Translations under genes and position numbers: made by a program | Shown here: positions 16,152 to 25,204 of the stretch, one piece after another | Layout: each line of letters begins with the position of its first letter | Position numbering within the stretch: position 1 is the first letter of the stretch | NCBI RefSeq assembly: GCF_900111445.1 | Contig: NZ_FOHE01000014.1 | Coordinates: 39,845-103,844 of the forward strand | DNA length: 64,000 bases | DNA from: Oceanobacillus limi | GTDB taxonomy: Bacteria > Bacillota > Bacilli > Bacillales > Amphibacillaceae | Direction: 5' to 3' | The notes under the pieces: model-generated | Seen by the model: only the letters and a program-made list of their open reading frames with translations | Told to the model about the DNA's origin: nothing | The model's database searches: none

Positions 16152-16577
16152 TTATAATTCAACTTCTTTCGGTTCGTCACCAACTTGATTTGTCATCAAT
16201 CGAACCTGAATAGGTTCCATTTCAAGAATGATGTAATTGGGATCGTCTGGACTTTCAAACCAAGGCTCCATTTTTTCCGTCCACAACTTCTTCTTTAGAT
16301 CTTCTGAATGATTAACAGAAACCTTACCTTGATAGTCTACATATTCATCCCCATATCCATCGCCACCATAGCCGATCAAAATATGGGTATATGGATTTGC
16401 TTCAATTTCTTCTATTTTATCGGTTTCTTTACTCGTTGCAGCATATAATTTTAAGTTATCATGGAAAAATGTCATGAATCTTGTATGGGGTTTATTCCCC
16501 TTTATCGTCGCCATCGTTCCTACAGCATGATTCTCTAATAGCTTCTCTACCTTTGTTCTTACTTCCTGTTGACTCAA
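16152..16577 (-). CDS. Pyridoxamine 5'-phosphate oxidase-like general stress protein (YdaG-like)
   Basis: 141 aa starting at TTG, with AAGGAG nine bases upstream. The split-barrel flavin-binding fold is visible: AVGTMATIKGNKPHTRFMTFFHDNLKLYAATSKETDKIEEIEANP, then HILIGYGG and VDYQGKVSVNHSEDLKKKLW. Length and pattern match the general stress protein 26 / YdaG group of Bacillus, which bind FMN or F420-like cofactors without a settled reaction. Cytoplasmic. Monocistronic. Confidence 0.85.
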   Translation of the reverse strand: MSQQEVRTKVEKLLENHAVGTMATIKGNKPHTRFMTFFHDNLKLYAATSKETDKIEEIEANPYTHILIGYGGDGYGDEYVDYQGKVSVNHSEDLKKKLWTEKMEPWFESPDDPNYIILEMEPIQVRLMTNQVGDEPKEVEL

Positions 16578-16710
16578 ATAGAAACACTCCTTACCAATTA
16601 GTTGATCATAGTATTTCTATATTTTCGTAAATTAATTCAAAAATGTCGGATTCATGCACATCAGAAGTTTACGCGAGAAGGTACTACAGACTAATATGAA
16701 AGTCGAGCGA

Positions 16711-17313
16711 CTATGCTGTGTTGCAGATCATTTGTAAATATTCTCGAATTTCTTTTTCAATAACTTGATCGTTGTATGAATTTGCATAAATGACAGATTC
16801 AAATACTAAACCGTGAATAAATATGGTTAGTGAATTTGCACTTCTGTCAATATTAATGGGAATCGTAATATACCCACTATTTTCAAGCATCTGTACAATA
16901 TCCTTTGCAAAATTAAAGTTCACTTCGCGGAATCTATCTTTTGTCACCTGGTATTCAGGGTTCATTGTCGCCATTACGGAAAATTTCATCCATATATCAT
17001 TTTCCATTCTTTCTTCTTCTGTGTTGGCTTGAACAATCTGCTTTATCATACTTACTGCGTGCTCAAACGCCTCTAGGTTTACCTGTATGACCTTTTGCAT
17101 TCTCTCCTCAAACCTTTGATAGATTAGATCCATTGCATACATATATATATCCTTTTGCTTTGGAAAAAAGTATTGAACAGAACCCAAAGATAATTCAGCT
17201 TCTTTTGCGATCTCACGTAATGTCGCTTTTTCGAAACCTGAATGATGAATGATACGAAACATTGCTTCTACAATTTGCTCTTTTCTTTGAGAATGATCTA
17301 TTTTTTTAGGCAA
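16711..17313 (-). CDS. TetR/AcrR-family repressor, divergent from SMR exporters
   Basis: 200 aa starting at TTG (AAGGGGG seven bases upstream). The N-terminal helix-turn-helix is LREIAKEAELSLGSVQYFFPKQKDIY (about 31-56), close to QacR/BetI-type TetR repressors; the rest is the all-helical ligand domain. It faces a pair of small multidrug resistance genes across 214 bp that contain a perfect 18-bp palindrome. The obvious inference is ligand-relieved repression of the exporters and of itself. Confidence 0.88.
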   Translation of the reverse strand: MPKKIDHSQRKEQIVEAMFRIIHHSGFEKATLREIAKEAELSLGSVQYFFPKQKDIYMYAMDLIYQRFEERMQKVIQVNLEAFEHAVSMIKQIVQANTEEERMENDIWMKFSVMATMNPEYQVTKDRFREVNFNFAKDIVQMLENSGYITIPINIDRSANSLTIFIHGLVFESVIYANSYNDQVIEKEIREYLQMICNTA

Positions 17314-17358
17314 AATGTAACCCCCTTGATTTTTTAAGTCAGTTGTATTATAATCTTT

Positions 17359-17376
17359 TTAAGTCAATTGACTTAA
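17359..17376. promoter_or_regulatory. Palindromic operator TTAAGTCAATTGACTTAA
   Basis: A perfect 18-bp palindrome in the divergent region, with a related half site TTAAGTCAGTTG at 17334-17345 nearer the tetR start. A TATAAT on the minus strand lies between them, so a bound repressor would block the tetR promoter and probably the divergent exporter promoter as well. Confidence 0.7.
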
Positions 17377-17527
17377 TAAATATCTTACTTTATATGATTA
17401 CTATGGTAACTTTTTCTGCTTGCTCTAGTAGGACTCCAAAGAATTAGGATGGATAGTCTTATCATTAGTAAAATTATAGATTAAAAATATTCGAATAACA
17501 AATCTACACATAAGTGAGGAAAATACG

Positions 17528-17851
17528 ATGAATGCTTATTTCTTATTGGGATTATCCGTTGTAAGTGAAGTGATTGCTATCTCTATGCTAAAAGCCTCGA
17601 ATGGATTTAAAAATATTATACCTACAATGGGGGTCATTATTGGATACACATTAGCCTTCTATGCATTATCTATTTCACTAAAAACAATTCCAATTGGAAC
17701 AGCTTATGCCATATGGGCTGGTTTAGCTACAGCACTAACAGCACTAGTCAGTATTACGGTGTATAAAGAGAATTATAATAGCAAGAAGTCATTGGGTTTT
17801 ATATTAATAATTGGTGGCGTAATTCTATTAAACATAGAAGGAGTTCATTAA
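17528..17851 (+). CDS. Small multidrug resistance (SMR) family exporter subunit 1
   Basis: 107 aa, four transmembrane helices. The first helix has LGLSVVSEVIAISMLKAS, with the essential membrane-embedded Glu (E15) that binds substrate and protons. PIGTAYAIWAGLATALTALV is the conserved loop 2/TM3 motif. SMR proteins export cationic compounds by proton antiport; two-gene pairs such as EbrAB and YkkCD act as heterodimers with opposite topologies. Some SMR proteins export guanidinium (Gdx), but those carry distinguishing residues I cannot verify here and no guanidine riboswitch precedes this gene. Confidence 0.9.
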   Translation: MNAYFLLGLSVVSEVIAISMLKASNGFKNIIPTMGVIIGYTLAFYALSISLKTIPIGTAYAIWAGLATALTALVSITVYKENYNSKKSLGFILIIGGVILLNIEGVH

Positions 17852-17877
17852 ATCTATGGATAGAAAGAGGTAGAGGT

Positions 17878-18225
17878 ATGAAGGGGTTTATTTATTTAAC
17901 ACTATCCATCATTTCAGAGGTTTTGGCTACTACAATGCTTAAACTGTCCGAAGGGTTTACAAACCTATTTCCGACTATAGGTTTAATTGTTGGGTATGTT
18001 ATTTCCTTTTACTGCTTATCATTGTGTCTTAAAAGGCTTCCGTTAAGTCTAGCTCATGCCATCTGGGCAGGTGGAGGCACAATTTTAACAGCTTTAGTTG
18101 GTATGATCTTATGGGACGAAATCGTAACTGCGTTGAATTTAGTTGGTTTTCTATTAATTATAGGTGGCGTCATAATTTTGAATGCAACAAAAGATGTTGA
18201 AGCCGAAGAGGCTCCTTCATACTAA
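17878..18225 (+). CDS. Small multidrug resistance (SMR) family exporter subunit 2
   Basis: 115 aa, four helices, 26 bp after subunit 1 and clearly its paralogue: LTLSIISEVLATTMLKLSEGF with the key Glu, then LPLSLAHAIWAGGGTILTALVGMILW and IIGGVIILNATKDVE. The pair very probably forms a heterodimeric drug/proton antiporter controlled by the divergent TetR protein. GAGGT precedes the ATG. Confidence 0.9.
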   Translation: MKGFIYLTLSIISEVLATTMLKLSEGFTNLFPTIGLIVGYVISFYCLSLCLKRLPLSLAHAIWAGGGTILTALVGMILWDEIVTALNLVGFLLIIGGVIILNATKDVEAEEAPSY

Positions 18226-18315
18226 CAATTCCTTGTGCAGCTATTAATGAAAATAGCTAGATATAATACTGTTGTTAGGAATTCGGAAAACTATTTATTA
18301 AAGTTTATCTTCAAT

Positions 18316-18341
18316 CCGTGGAGGGTTCTTTATCCCCCACG
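18316..18341. other. Hairpin downstream of the SMR pair
   Basis: CGTGGAGGG and CCCCCACG pair imperfectly between the SMR pair and the convergent helicase gene, without a T tract. It could be a weak terminator or a remnant of the CCCCCAC-type hairpin repeat. Confidence 0.35.
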
Positions 18342-18411
18342 AATTATCAGATAGTCCTGCATGTTAAACTTATAAATTATACAACCCTTTAAAGTGGAAG
18401 GAGTCACGATT

Positions 18412-20694
18412 TTAAGATTCATATCCAATCGTATAATTCTTCCACTCATACGGTAATAAAGCTTGATATTTACCCTGGAGAAAGCGATCATCTACTAAAG
18501 CAATTGTTCCTCTATCTTTATCCGATCGTATTAACCTCCCACCAGCCTGAAGAACTTTATTCATCCCTGGGTAAACATAAGCATAATCAAATCCATTTTT
18601 TCCAATAGATTGAAAGTAGTCTTTTATAATATTTCGTTCTAACCCGATTTGCGGAAGACCTACACCAACAACAATGACTCCCCGAAGACGATCTCCTACT
18701 AAATCAATCCCCTCCGAAAAAATCCCCCCTAAGACAGCAAAACCTACTAATCTTTCCGCGCTATTCGATTGAAATGCTTGCAAGAATTCCTCTCGCTCAT
18801 CCTCAGACATTCCAATCTCTTGAATCTTTGTCTTGATTTGCGGGGCTGCTTGAATAAAATCTTCATAAACTAATCGCATGTAATGATACGAAGGAAAGAA
18901 AACCAGGAAATTCCCTAACCTATCCTCTAACATATCGATAAAAAATTTTACCATGGAATCCTTCGTTTTTTCTCGGTCTTGATATTTGGTTGATAATGGT
19001 TGAATAATTACTTCCGCATTCTCCCTAGCAAATGGAGATGGTATCGATAAGACATAATCATCATTTACACCACCTAAAAGATCTTTGTAATAGTCCCCTG
19101 GAATTAATGTAGCTGAAAAGAAAACTTTTGATCGGTATCCTTTTCCTGCTTTTCTAATAAGCTGGGAAGGGTCGAGACAAAAGAGTTTAATTTTCACTTC
19201 GCTTTTATGTACTTCTAAATAAGAAATAAACCGCTCATCATATAACTTGGATATCTTTACAAATGCTTGTGAAGCAAAATAAGCGTCTAACAACAAAGCA
19301 TCTGCATCTCCATTTTGCGCTAACTCCGCTTCTGCTTCTAATGCAAATGATTCAGCAAGATCAACCAAATCACTATCTAATTCTTTTTTCAGACTCACCT
19401 GCTGCTTTTTTAATTCCAGTAAATGATCATTGATTGCTTTAGCTGCTTGCGCGATCGAACGGCTTTTTCCTTTATAATCCCTTTTCAATTGAAGGAACTG
19501 TGATTTAAATAATTCTGCTGAGTACATCTCTCGAGCCCGATCTACTAAGTTATGAGCCTCGTCAACTAGTAGCACCGTTTGCTTCTTTTGCTCCTCGTAA
19601 AGACGTTTTAAAGAAACGCTCGGATCAAAAATATAATTGTAATCACATATAACAGCGTCAGATGCATAAGCAAGATCTAATGAAAATTCAAAGGGACATA
19701 CACGGTGTTTACGTGCATATGATTCGATAACCGTACGATTCATTTGTTTTTCATTTTCTAAAATATCTAAAACAGCTCCATTTATCCGATCGTAATACCC
19801 ATCTGCAAATGGGCAATGCTCCTTAGAGCAGATCGTCTCGTCCTGAAAACAAACCTTATCTTTTGCAGTAATGGTTACCGTTTGGATATCCAATCCTTTC
19901 TTGATCAATAACGCAAATGCCTCTTCTGCAGCTGTTCTCGTAATCGTTTTGGCAGTTAAATAAAAAATTCGATTAAGATGACCTTCCCCGATTGCTTTGA
20001 CAGCAGGGAACACGGTTGATATCGTTTTTCCAATTCCAGTAGATGCCTTTGCAAACAATGTCTTTTTAGCTACTGTTGATTTATAAACAGCACCAGCCAG
20101 TTGGCGCTGGCCACTTCGGTACTCTGTAAATGGAAAGGAAAGCTCCTTGCTACTTTTATCTCGACTTACCTCGTGTTCCAGTCTGTTTTTCGCGTACGGG
20201 ATATATTTTTCAATAACATCTTGTACATAGGTTTCCATTTGTTCATAGGTCATGCTTCGTTGAAACTGCTTTTGCTCCTCTGTTTTCACATGCATATATG
20301 TTAATTGGATGGTTATCTTTTCTAAGTCATGATCCCCCGCATAAATATATCCATAGAATATCGCTTGCGCCCAGTGCACTGGATGCGTATCTTCCTGAAT
20401 ATCGTCAAGGCTATGAGACGTGGATTTAATTTCATCAATGATTACAGAGCCATCTTCATGAATAAGTAGTCCATCACAACGACCGTCAACTTGAATAAGG
20501 AGGTCATCATGAGGAATTTCAGCTTGAACATAGACCTCCTTTTGGTCACCTTCTTTATAGGTTTGTTGAATTCTTTGATGCGCCTTCGTTCCTTCTAGCA
20601 TGGAAGTGGCAGACCGAAATCCTGACTCGATACTCCCACTTCGAAATACATACTCTACTAAACTTCTTACGGAAATCTTAATCCCTTTTACCAT
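18412..20694 (-). CDS. PD-(D/E)XK nuclease - XPD/DinG-type Fe-S helicase fusion
   Basis: 760 aa. The N-terminal ~180 residues look like a Cas4/RecB-type nuclease: MLEGTKAHQRIQ, VDGRCDGLL and IIDEIKSTS give the H...D...E-x-K set. From about 190 comes a superfamily 2 helicase of the XPD/Rad3 type: Walker A ASTGIGKTIS, DEAH box VDEAHNLVD, and four cysteines (CFQDETICSKEHCP plus HRVCPF) in the place of the XPD 4Fe-4S cluster. The C-terminal motor domain has FFSATLIP, GIDLVGDRL and QAGGRLIRSDKDRG. It probably unwinds 5'-3' and processes branched or damaged DNA. The gene stands alone. Confidence 0.88.
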   Translation of the reverse strand: MVKGIKISVRSLVEYVFRSGSIESGFRSATSMLEGTKAHQRIQQTYKEGDQKEVYVQAEIPHDDLLIQVDGRCDGLLIHEDGSVIIDEIKSTSHSLDDIQEDTHPVHWAQAIFYGYIYAGDHDLEKITIQLTYMHVKTEEQKQFQRSMTYEQMETYVQDVIEKYIPYAKNRLEHEVSRDKSSKELSFPFTEYRSGQRQLAGAVYKSTVAKKTLFAKASTGIGKTISTVFPAVKAIGEGHLNRIFYLTAKTITRTAAEEAFALLIKKGLDIQTVTITAKDKVCFQDETICSKEHCPFADGYYDRINGAVLDILENEKQMNRTVIESYARKHRVCPFEFSLDLAYASDAVICDYNYIFDPSVSLKRLYEEQKKQTVLLVDEAHNLVDRAREMYSAELFKSQFLQLKRDYKGKSRSIAQAAKAINDHLLELKKQQVSLKKELDSDLVDLAESFALEAEAELAQNGDADALLLDAYFASQAFVKISKLYDERFISYLEVHKSEVKIKLFCLDPSQLIRKAGKGYRSKVFFSATLIPGDYYKDLLGGVNDDYVLSIPSPFARENAEVIIQPLSTKYQDREKTKDSMVKFFIDMLEDRLGNFLVFFPSYHYMRLVYEDFIQAAPQIKTKIQEIGMSEDEREEFLQAFQSNSAERLVGFAVLGGIFSEGIDLVGDRLRGVIVVGVGLPQIGLERNIIKDYFQSIGKNGFDYAYVYPGMNKVLQAGGRLIRSDKDRGTIALVDDRFLQGKYQALLPYEWKNYTIGYES

Positions 20695-20794
20695 CGTATC
20701 ACCCGTTCATTATCATTATGTTAAGTTTAGCAGTTTATCGAGAATAAAGAAATGTTCCTCAAATGAAAAGACCTCATCCATTACGGACAAGGAC

Positions 20795-20977
20795 TCATTC
20801 AACCTCCGTTTTCCCACGTTTTTTATTATATTGATTAATAATAAGAAAGCCTGTAAAAATCCCTACAATCCCCATAATGCCAGCAAAATTTGGAGGAGCC
20901 GGAATAGGAAGGTTAAGCAGAGAAAATATTGCGCCTAAAACGATTCCTGCAATAAAGGATTGGATCGTTACCTTCAT
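20795..20977 (-). CDS. XapX-domain small membrane protein, copy 1
   Basis: 60 aa from the ATG at 20977, preceded by GAGGGGTG (the GTG at 20986 is too close to that site). Two transmembrane helices flank the XapX signature LPIPAPPNFAGIMGIVGIF. Function of the family is unknown. It directly follows a second XapX gene (20991-21146). Confidence 0.8.
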   Translation of the reverse strand: MKVTIQSFIAGIVLGAIFSLLNLPIPAPPNFAGIMGIVGIFTGFLIINQYNKKRGKTEVE

Positions 20978-20990
20978 GTTTCTCACCCCT

Positions 20991-21146
20991 CTAAAATAAG
21001 TTGTTTACTAAGACAAAGCCTACAAAAACCCCTACAATTCCCATTACACCTGCAAAGTTAGGCGGGGCTGGTATTGGTAGCTTTAACAGTGAAAAAACGA
21101 TACCTAGTGCAATTCCTGTTAAAAAAGAAATAATGACAATACCCAA
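20991..21146 (-). CDS. XapX-domain small membrane protein, copy 2 (TTG start)
   Basis: 51 aa, easily missed because it starts at TTG; AAGGAGG lies seven bases upstream. The translation has LKLPIPAPPNFAGVMGIVGV, almost identical over the signature to copy 1, with helices on both sides. Two tandem XapX genes suggest a hetero-oligomer or a recent duplication. Confidence 0.78.
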   Translation of the reverse strand: MGIVIISFLTGIALGIVFSLLKLPIPAPPNFAGVMGIVGVFVGFVLVNNLF

Positions 21147-21226
21147 GAAACTTCCTCCTTATTGCGCTTCCAATCTATTGCATTTAATTTTACCCTTCTC
21201 CTATGAATTATACTGTTAACATATGA

Positions 21227-21751
21227 TTAATTTGGTAGCAACCAATTGGAGAAAGACAGCAGATCAGAAAAATAATAATCTGCGTTTGCTTCTTCTCTTC
21301 GATTCCCTACTAAAACTGTCTTTGTCCCTGCTTGTTTTCCAGCAACAATATCTGGTTCTCGATCCCCGACCATGTAGCTTCTTTTAATATCAATACGATG
21401 TTTTTTGGCTAAATCTATGATCATCTTAGGTTCAGGTTTACGACAAGCACAGCCAGCATGTGGTTTATGGGGACAGTAAGAAACATCATCAACGTATGCA
21501 CCATATCCCTCTAAGTCTTTCGCCATTTGTTCGTGTACAGCATGAAGTCCCGTTTCCTTCATGTAACCAAGGCCTATCCCGCCTTGATTGGTAACTACAA
21601 ACACTTTATAGCCTGCTCCATTAAACTTTTTAATAGCCTCTCCTACCCCATCTAATAAATAAAAGTCTTTCGGCTTATTAACAAACTTCACTCGGTTACT
21701 CAGCACTTCATTAATAACCCCGTCCCGATCAAGAAAAATCCCAATATCCAT
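21227..21751 (-). CDS. HAD-IIIA phosphatase (GmhB/HisB-N type)
   Basis: 174 aa. FLDRDGVINE (motif I, nucleophile Asp8 and acid Asp10), FVVTNQGGIG (motif II), CACRKPEPKMI (motif III Lys) and MVGDREPDIVAGKQAG (motif IV). The CPHKPHAGCAC zinc loop between motifs II and III is the hallmark of the D-glycero-D-manno-heptose-1,7-bisphosphate phosphatase / histidinol-phosphatase group. The real sugar-phosphate substrate is not determined by the sequence; no heptose genes are nearby. Confidence 0.88.
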   Translation of the reverse strand: MDIGIFLDRDGVINEVLSNRVKFVNKPKDFYLLDGVGEAIKKFNGAGYKVFVVTNQGGIGLGYMKETGLHAVHEQMAKDLEGYGAYVDDVSYCPHKPHAGCACRKPEPKMIIDLAKKHRIDIKRSYMVGDREPDIVAGKQAGTKTVLVGNRREEANADYYFSDLLSFSNWLLPN

Positions 21752-21808
21752 TTTGAATCATCACCTTCCATTACAAGTATCCCACCAAAACCCCATTTCA
21801 TTCGATCT

Positions 21809-21849
21809 GGTGCCAGGCACCTGTCGGGTTTCGACAGGTGCCTGGCACC
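21809..21849. repeat. REPIN-like inverted repeat, copy 2
   Basis: GGTGCCAGGCACCTGTCG and CGACAGGTGCCTGGCACC face each other around GGTTT, in the divergent gap between the HAD phosphatase and the DUF2087 gene. Confidence 0.85.
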
Positions 21850-21939
21850 AGAATTAATAAAACGAAATAAATTATCGTTTGCTTATTAATAAACATTAAC
21901 TTATAATGTTTTTATAAGTTACAATTTGGAGTTGTTTGA

Positions 21940-22698
21940 ATGGCAAATGAAGCGAAGTTCTGGAATGCATCGATAGAAGAATTAACAAAGGGTTATATTT
22001 ATGACTCTCAACTAGAGGTCTTTACTTGTCTCATTTGTGGGGAGTATTACCGAAAAGGAATTATTTACCCAAATGGGGAAGTGTTGTATGAAGCAAAACT
22101 AGCAATGAAACATCATGTGCAAGAAGCACATCAATCCATGTTTGAGTATCTAATGAACATGCCCAAAAAATACACGGGTTTATCTGATCTTCAAAAGGAA
22201 ATTCTCACGTACTTTAAACAGGGATTAACGGATAAGGAAATTGCTAGAAACGTAGATGCCGGTAGTACGTCAACAATTCGTACACACCGTTTTAAGTTAA
22301 GGGAAAAAGAAAAACAAGCACGTGTCTTTCTTGCCATCATGGAATTATTGAAACAGGAAGAATACACGGATGAGTTAATTTCCATTCATAAGGGGGCAAC
22401 AATGGTGGATGAACGTTATGCAATTACAAACGCTGAAAAGGAAAAGGTGTTAGCAACCTATTTTAAACAAGGGGTAAACGGTCCTCTGGAATCTTTTCCT
22501 AGCAAAGAAAAACGGAAGATTATTATTCTGCAACAAATTATCACGAACTTTGACACAACTAAAAAATATACGGAATTAGAGGTTAATGAAATATTAAAAT
22601 CAACGTTCGATGATTTTGTTACATTAAGAAGGTATTTAATTGAATATGGTTTTATGAATAGAAGTAAAGACGGTAGTTCCTATTGGGTAAATAGGTAA
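21940..22698 (+). CDS. DUF2087-domain transcriptional regulator with LuxR-type HTH
   Basis: 252 aa. Residues about 30-66 hold a possible zinc ribbon (CLICG ... MKHHVQEAH). A LuxR/sigma-4-like helix-turn-helix follows at about 82-120 (LSDLQKEILTYFKQGLTDKEIA, STIRTHRFKLREKEKQA). The C-terminal ~90 residues (VLATYFKQGVNGPLESFPSKEKRK to SSYWVNR) are the DUF2087 domain, thought to bind ligands or DNA. No target is evident; the convergent downstream gene is the EEP pseudogene. GGAG precedes the ATG. Confidence 0.82.
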   Translation: MANEAKFWNASIEELTKGYIYDSQLEVFTCLICGEYYRKGIIYPNGEVLYEAKLAMKHHVQEAHQSMFEYLMNMPKKYTGLSDLQKEILTYFKQGLTDKEIARNVDAGSTSTIRTHRFKLREKEKQARVFLAIMELLKQEEYTDELISIHKGATMVDERYAITNAEKEKVLATYFKQGVNGPLESFPSKEKRKIIILQQIITNFDTTKKYTELEVNEILKSTFDDFVTLRRYLIEYGFMNRSKDGSSYWVNR

Positions 22699-22737
22699 TT
22701 GCTTGTGTAGGAATATTCGATGGAACCATTCCAAAAG

Positions 22738-23462
22738 CTAAACAGAAAATACAATACGCAAAGGTAAATGATCGGAAGCCCCTGGTTCTATATGAATAAT
22801 TTCTGCAGCAAAAACGGAAATAGATGAGCTTGTAAAGATATAATCCAACCTTCTTTTTGGCCGGATAGAGGGGTACGTATTTCCATCCCCTTTTCCTGCT
22901 ATTTCCCAGGCGTCATGAAGATTATTTGTTATTTCATTCCACCCTTTGGAATGAGGCTTCATATTCCAATCTCCCATAACTAGTTTAGGAATAGGCGATT
23001 TGGATATCTCGTTAAGAATTTTTTTCATCTGCTTATGATGCAAAAAAGGATTCAAACTTAAATGGGTTACAAATAGTAGAATTCTTTTTTGCTCAATTTG
23101 TATCGTTGCTTCTAACATTGACCGCGCTTCTACTATTCCTATCAAAAAATGAAACCGATAATCTTTCTTCTGAATAGTGGGATAGCGTGATAATAATGCA
23201 TTTCCATATTGCCTACTTTTTGCTTTTCCTTTTGTTTCGATATGGATGGAAGGTGTGAATGCATGTTCCATTTGTAATACACCCGCCAACCAGCTAACTT
23301 GATCTCTAAATTTACTACGTTTGGAGAAATTTTTATCAACCTATTAAGTCCAATAATATCTGCATTGCTTTCCTCTATAACCCTCACAATTCGGTCCAGG
23401 TTTAATTTATTTTGAACATTTTTCCCATGATGAATATTGAATGTCATTGCTGTTACTTTCAT
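22738..23462 (-). pseudogene. Endonuclease/exonuclease/phosphatase (EEP) family gene disrupted by a 1-base frameshift
   Basis: The N-terminal frame starts at 23462 (MKVTAMTFNIHHGKNVQNKL) and is correct to IIGLN. It then shifts: inserting one base between 23342 and 23343 restores NEVDKNFSKRSKFRDQVSWL and continues, uninterrupted, to the stop at 22738 with the family motifs VMGDWNMKPH, RRLDYIF and GASDHLP. The lost base falls in the codon of the conserved catalytic glutamate. EEP proteins hydrolyse phosphodiesters of nucleic acids, lipids or sugar phosphates. It is either a recent pseudogene or a sequencing error; all other motifs are intact. Confidence 0.8.
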
Positions 23463-23592
23463 TTTTTCTCCTTTTCTCTTTTAAAATTAATACATAGAAA
23501 ATGAATTAAAAATCATACTAAATTTTATATTATATATCTATTACGGATACATATAAACCTTAGAAATCTTGTAAGTAAAAAGGAAGGATCAG

Positions 23593-25179
23593 ATGAAAAA
23601 AGGGCTATATATTATAATTGCTTCCACTTTACTAATTGGCATCGCCATCTTTTTGCTCGGAAGGAATAGTGCGAATCAAGCCATTGATCAAATAGAAATT
23701 AACCCTACTACTAATCCAATTATTTTGATTATCGTTGATTCCTTAATGGACCAACCTTTACAAGAGGCAATGAAAAAAGGGAAGGCACCAGCTTTTAAAT
23801 TTCTAGCGGATAATGGTCACTATTACTCCGATATCATAAGCAGCTATCCTACAATGTCTGTTTCTATAGATAGTACCCTTCTTACAGGAAAATATCCAGA
23901 TGAGCATCACATCCCTGGTTTGGTTTGGTTCAATACCGTTGAAAATCGCCTTGTTAACTATGGAAGCGCGAAAGAAGAAATAATTAAGTTAGGTATTAAA
24001 CAGGTGGTTGAAGACCATTTTTATCATTTAAATCACACACATCTGAATTCGCAAACTAAAACAATACACGAAGTACTCGCAAATAATGGATTACAAAGCG
24101 GATCAATCAATGCTCTTGTATATCGCGGAGAAGAAAAAAATGAAATTAATCTATCTAAAGTATTAGCCAACTTTGATGTAATGCCGGAAAGTATAACTGT
24201 AGAGACACCTTCTATCTTTTCCTATGGTGCCTTTGCACAATACAGCCCTAAAAATAAAGAGAATACACAGATATGGGAGCGTTATGGATTTAATGATCAA
24301 TTTGCAAGTGAAGAATTAAAACATGTCATTAATCACAATAAATTACCGGCTTTTTCAATTGTTTACTTTTCTGATCTAGATAAGGCTGTACATCAGGATG
24401 GCCCCACTAATCATATAAATGCCATAGAAAAAGCTGATAAACAGCTTCAACAAGTATTAGACATGTATGATTCTTGGGAAGAGGCTATACAGAGTAATGT
24501 ATGGATGGTAATGGGAGATAGTGGCCAAGCCCCAGTTAAAATGGACAAGGAAGAATCTTTAATAAGTTTGCATTCTATTTTAGATCCTTCTTATAAGATT
24601 CATAAACCAGCAGAACCCGTGCAAGATGATGATCAACTCGTCTTTGCCTTGAATGAACGAATGGCATATGTTTATAACTTGGATGTGGCTCTTTCTCTTG
24701 AAGATATTGCACGAAAACTGCAAAAGGATTCGCGAATAAACTTTATCGCTTGGAAAATAGACGATCAGACAACTGTTATTCAAAACGGGAAGCCAAATGC
24801 GTTAACATTTCAACCAAAAGGAAACCTCCGTGACCAATATGGACAGACTTGGGCTGTCAATGGCGATCTCTCCATCCTTGATTTAAACAAGAATGAAGAT
24901 TCCATAGATTATGGTGATTATCCAGACGCTTTAGCACGACTTCATAGTGCTTCGGAATCTCATAAAGGTGAATTTGTAATTATAGATGCCAAACCAGGTT
25001 ATGAATTCATTGGAGAAGGTACACCTACCCATCCCGGAGGAGGATCTCATGGATCATTACACGAAGAAGATTCTGTAGTACCCGTGATCGTAGCTGGTAC
25101 AGATTTAACACCCGGCCATAACCGTATTGTAGATTTTAAAAAATGGATTGAAGAAATCGTGTTAACAAATAATAAATAA
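23593..25179 (+). CDS. Alkaline-phosphatase-superfamily phosphodiesterase, membrane anchored
   Basis: 528 aa. An N-terminal hydrophobic helix (3-24) anchors or exports the protein. IILIIVDSLMDQ supplies the first metal-binding Asp, and SSYPTMSVSIDSTLLTGKYPDEHHIPG the nucleophile Thr/Ser region of type I phosphodiesterase / nucleotide pyrophosphatases. YFSDLDKAVHQDGP, VWMVMGDSGQ and PTHPGGGSHGSLHEED add the other metal ligands. Likely an extracellular phosphodiesterase or phosphonoacetate-type hydrolase with unknown substrate. The deacetylase gene follows 25 bp later, so the two are probably one transcript acting on the envelope. Confidence 0.87.
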   Translation: MKKGLYIIIASTLLIGIAIFLLGRNSANQAIDQIEINPTTNPIILIIVDSLMDQPLQEAMKKGKAPAFKFLADNGHYYSDIISSYPTMSVSIDSTLLTGKYPDEHHIPGLVWFNTVENRLVNYGSAKEEIIKLGIKQVVEDHFYHLNHTHLNSQTKTIHEVLANNGLQSGSINALVYRGEEKNEINLSKVLANFDVMPESITVETPSIFSYGAFAQYSPKNKENTQIWERYGFNDQFASEELKHVINHNKLPAFSIVYFSDLDKAVHQDGPTNHINAIEKADKQLQQVLDMYDSWEEAIQSNVWMVMGDSGQAPVKMDKEESLISLHSILDPSYKIHKPAEPVQDDDQLVFALNERMAYVYNLDVALSLEDIARKLQKDSRINFIAWKIDDQTTVIQNGKPNALTFQPKGNLRDQYGQTWAVNGDLSILDLNKNEDSIDYGDYPDALARLHSASESHKGEFVIIDAKPGYEFIGEGTPTHPGGGSHGSLHEEDSVVPVIVAGTDLTPGHNRIVDFKKWIEEIVLTNNK

Positions 25180-25204
25180 AATAAATAGTAAAGGAGGTGA
25201 TAAT

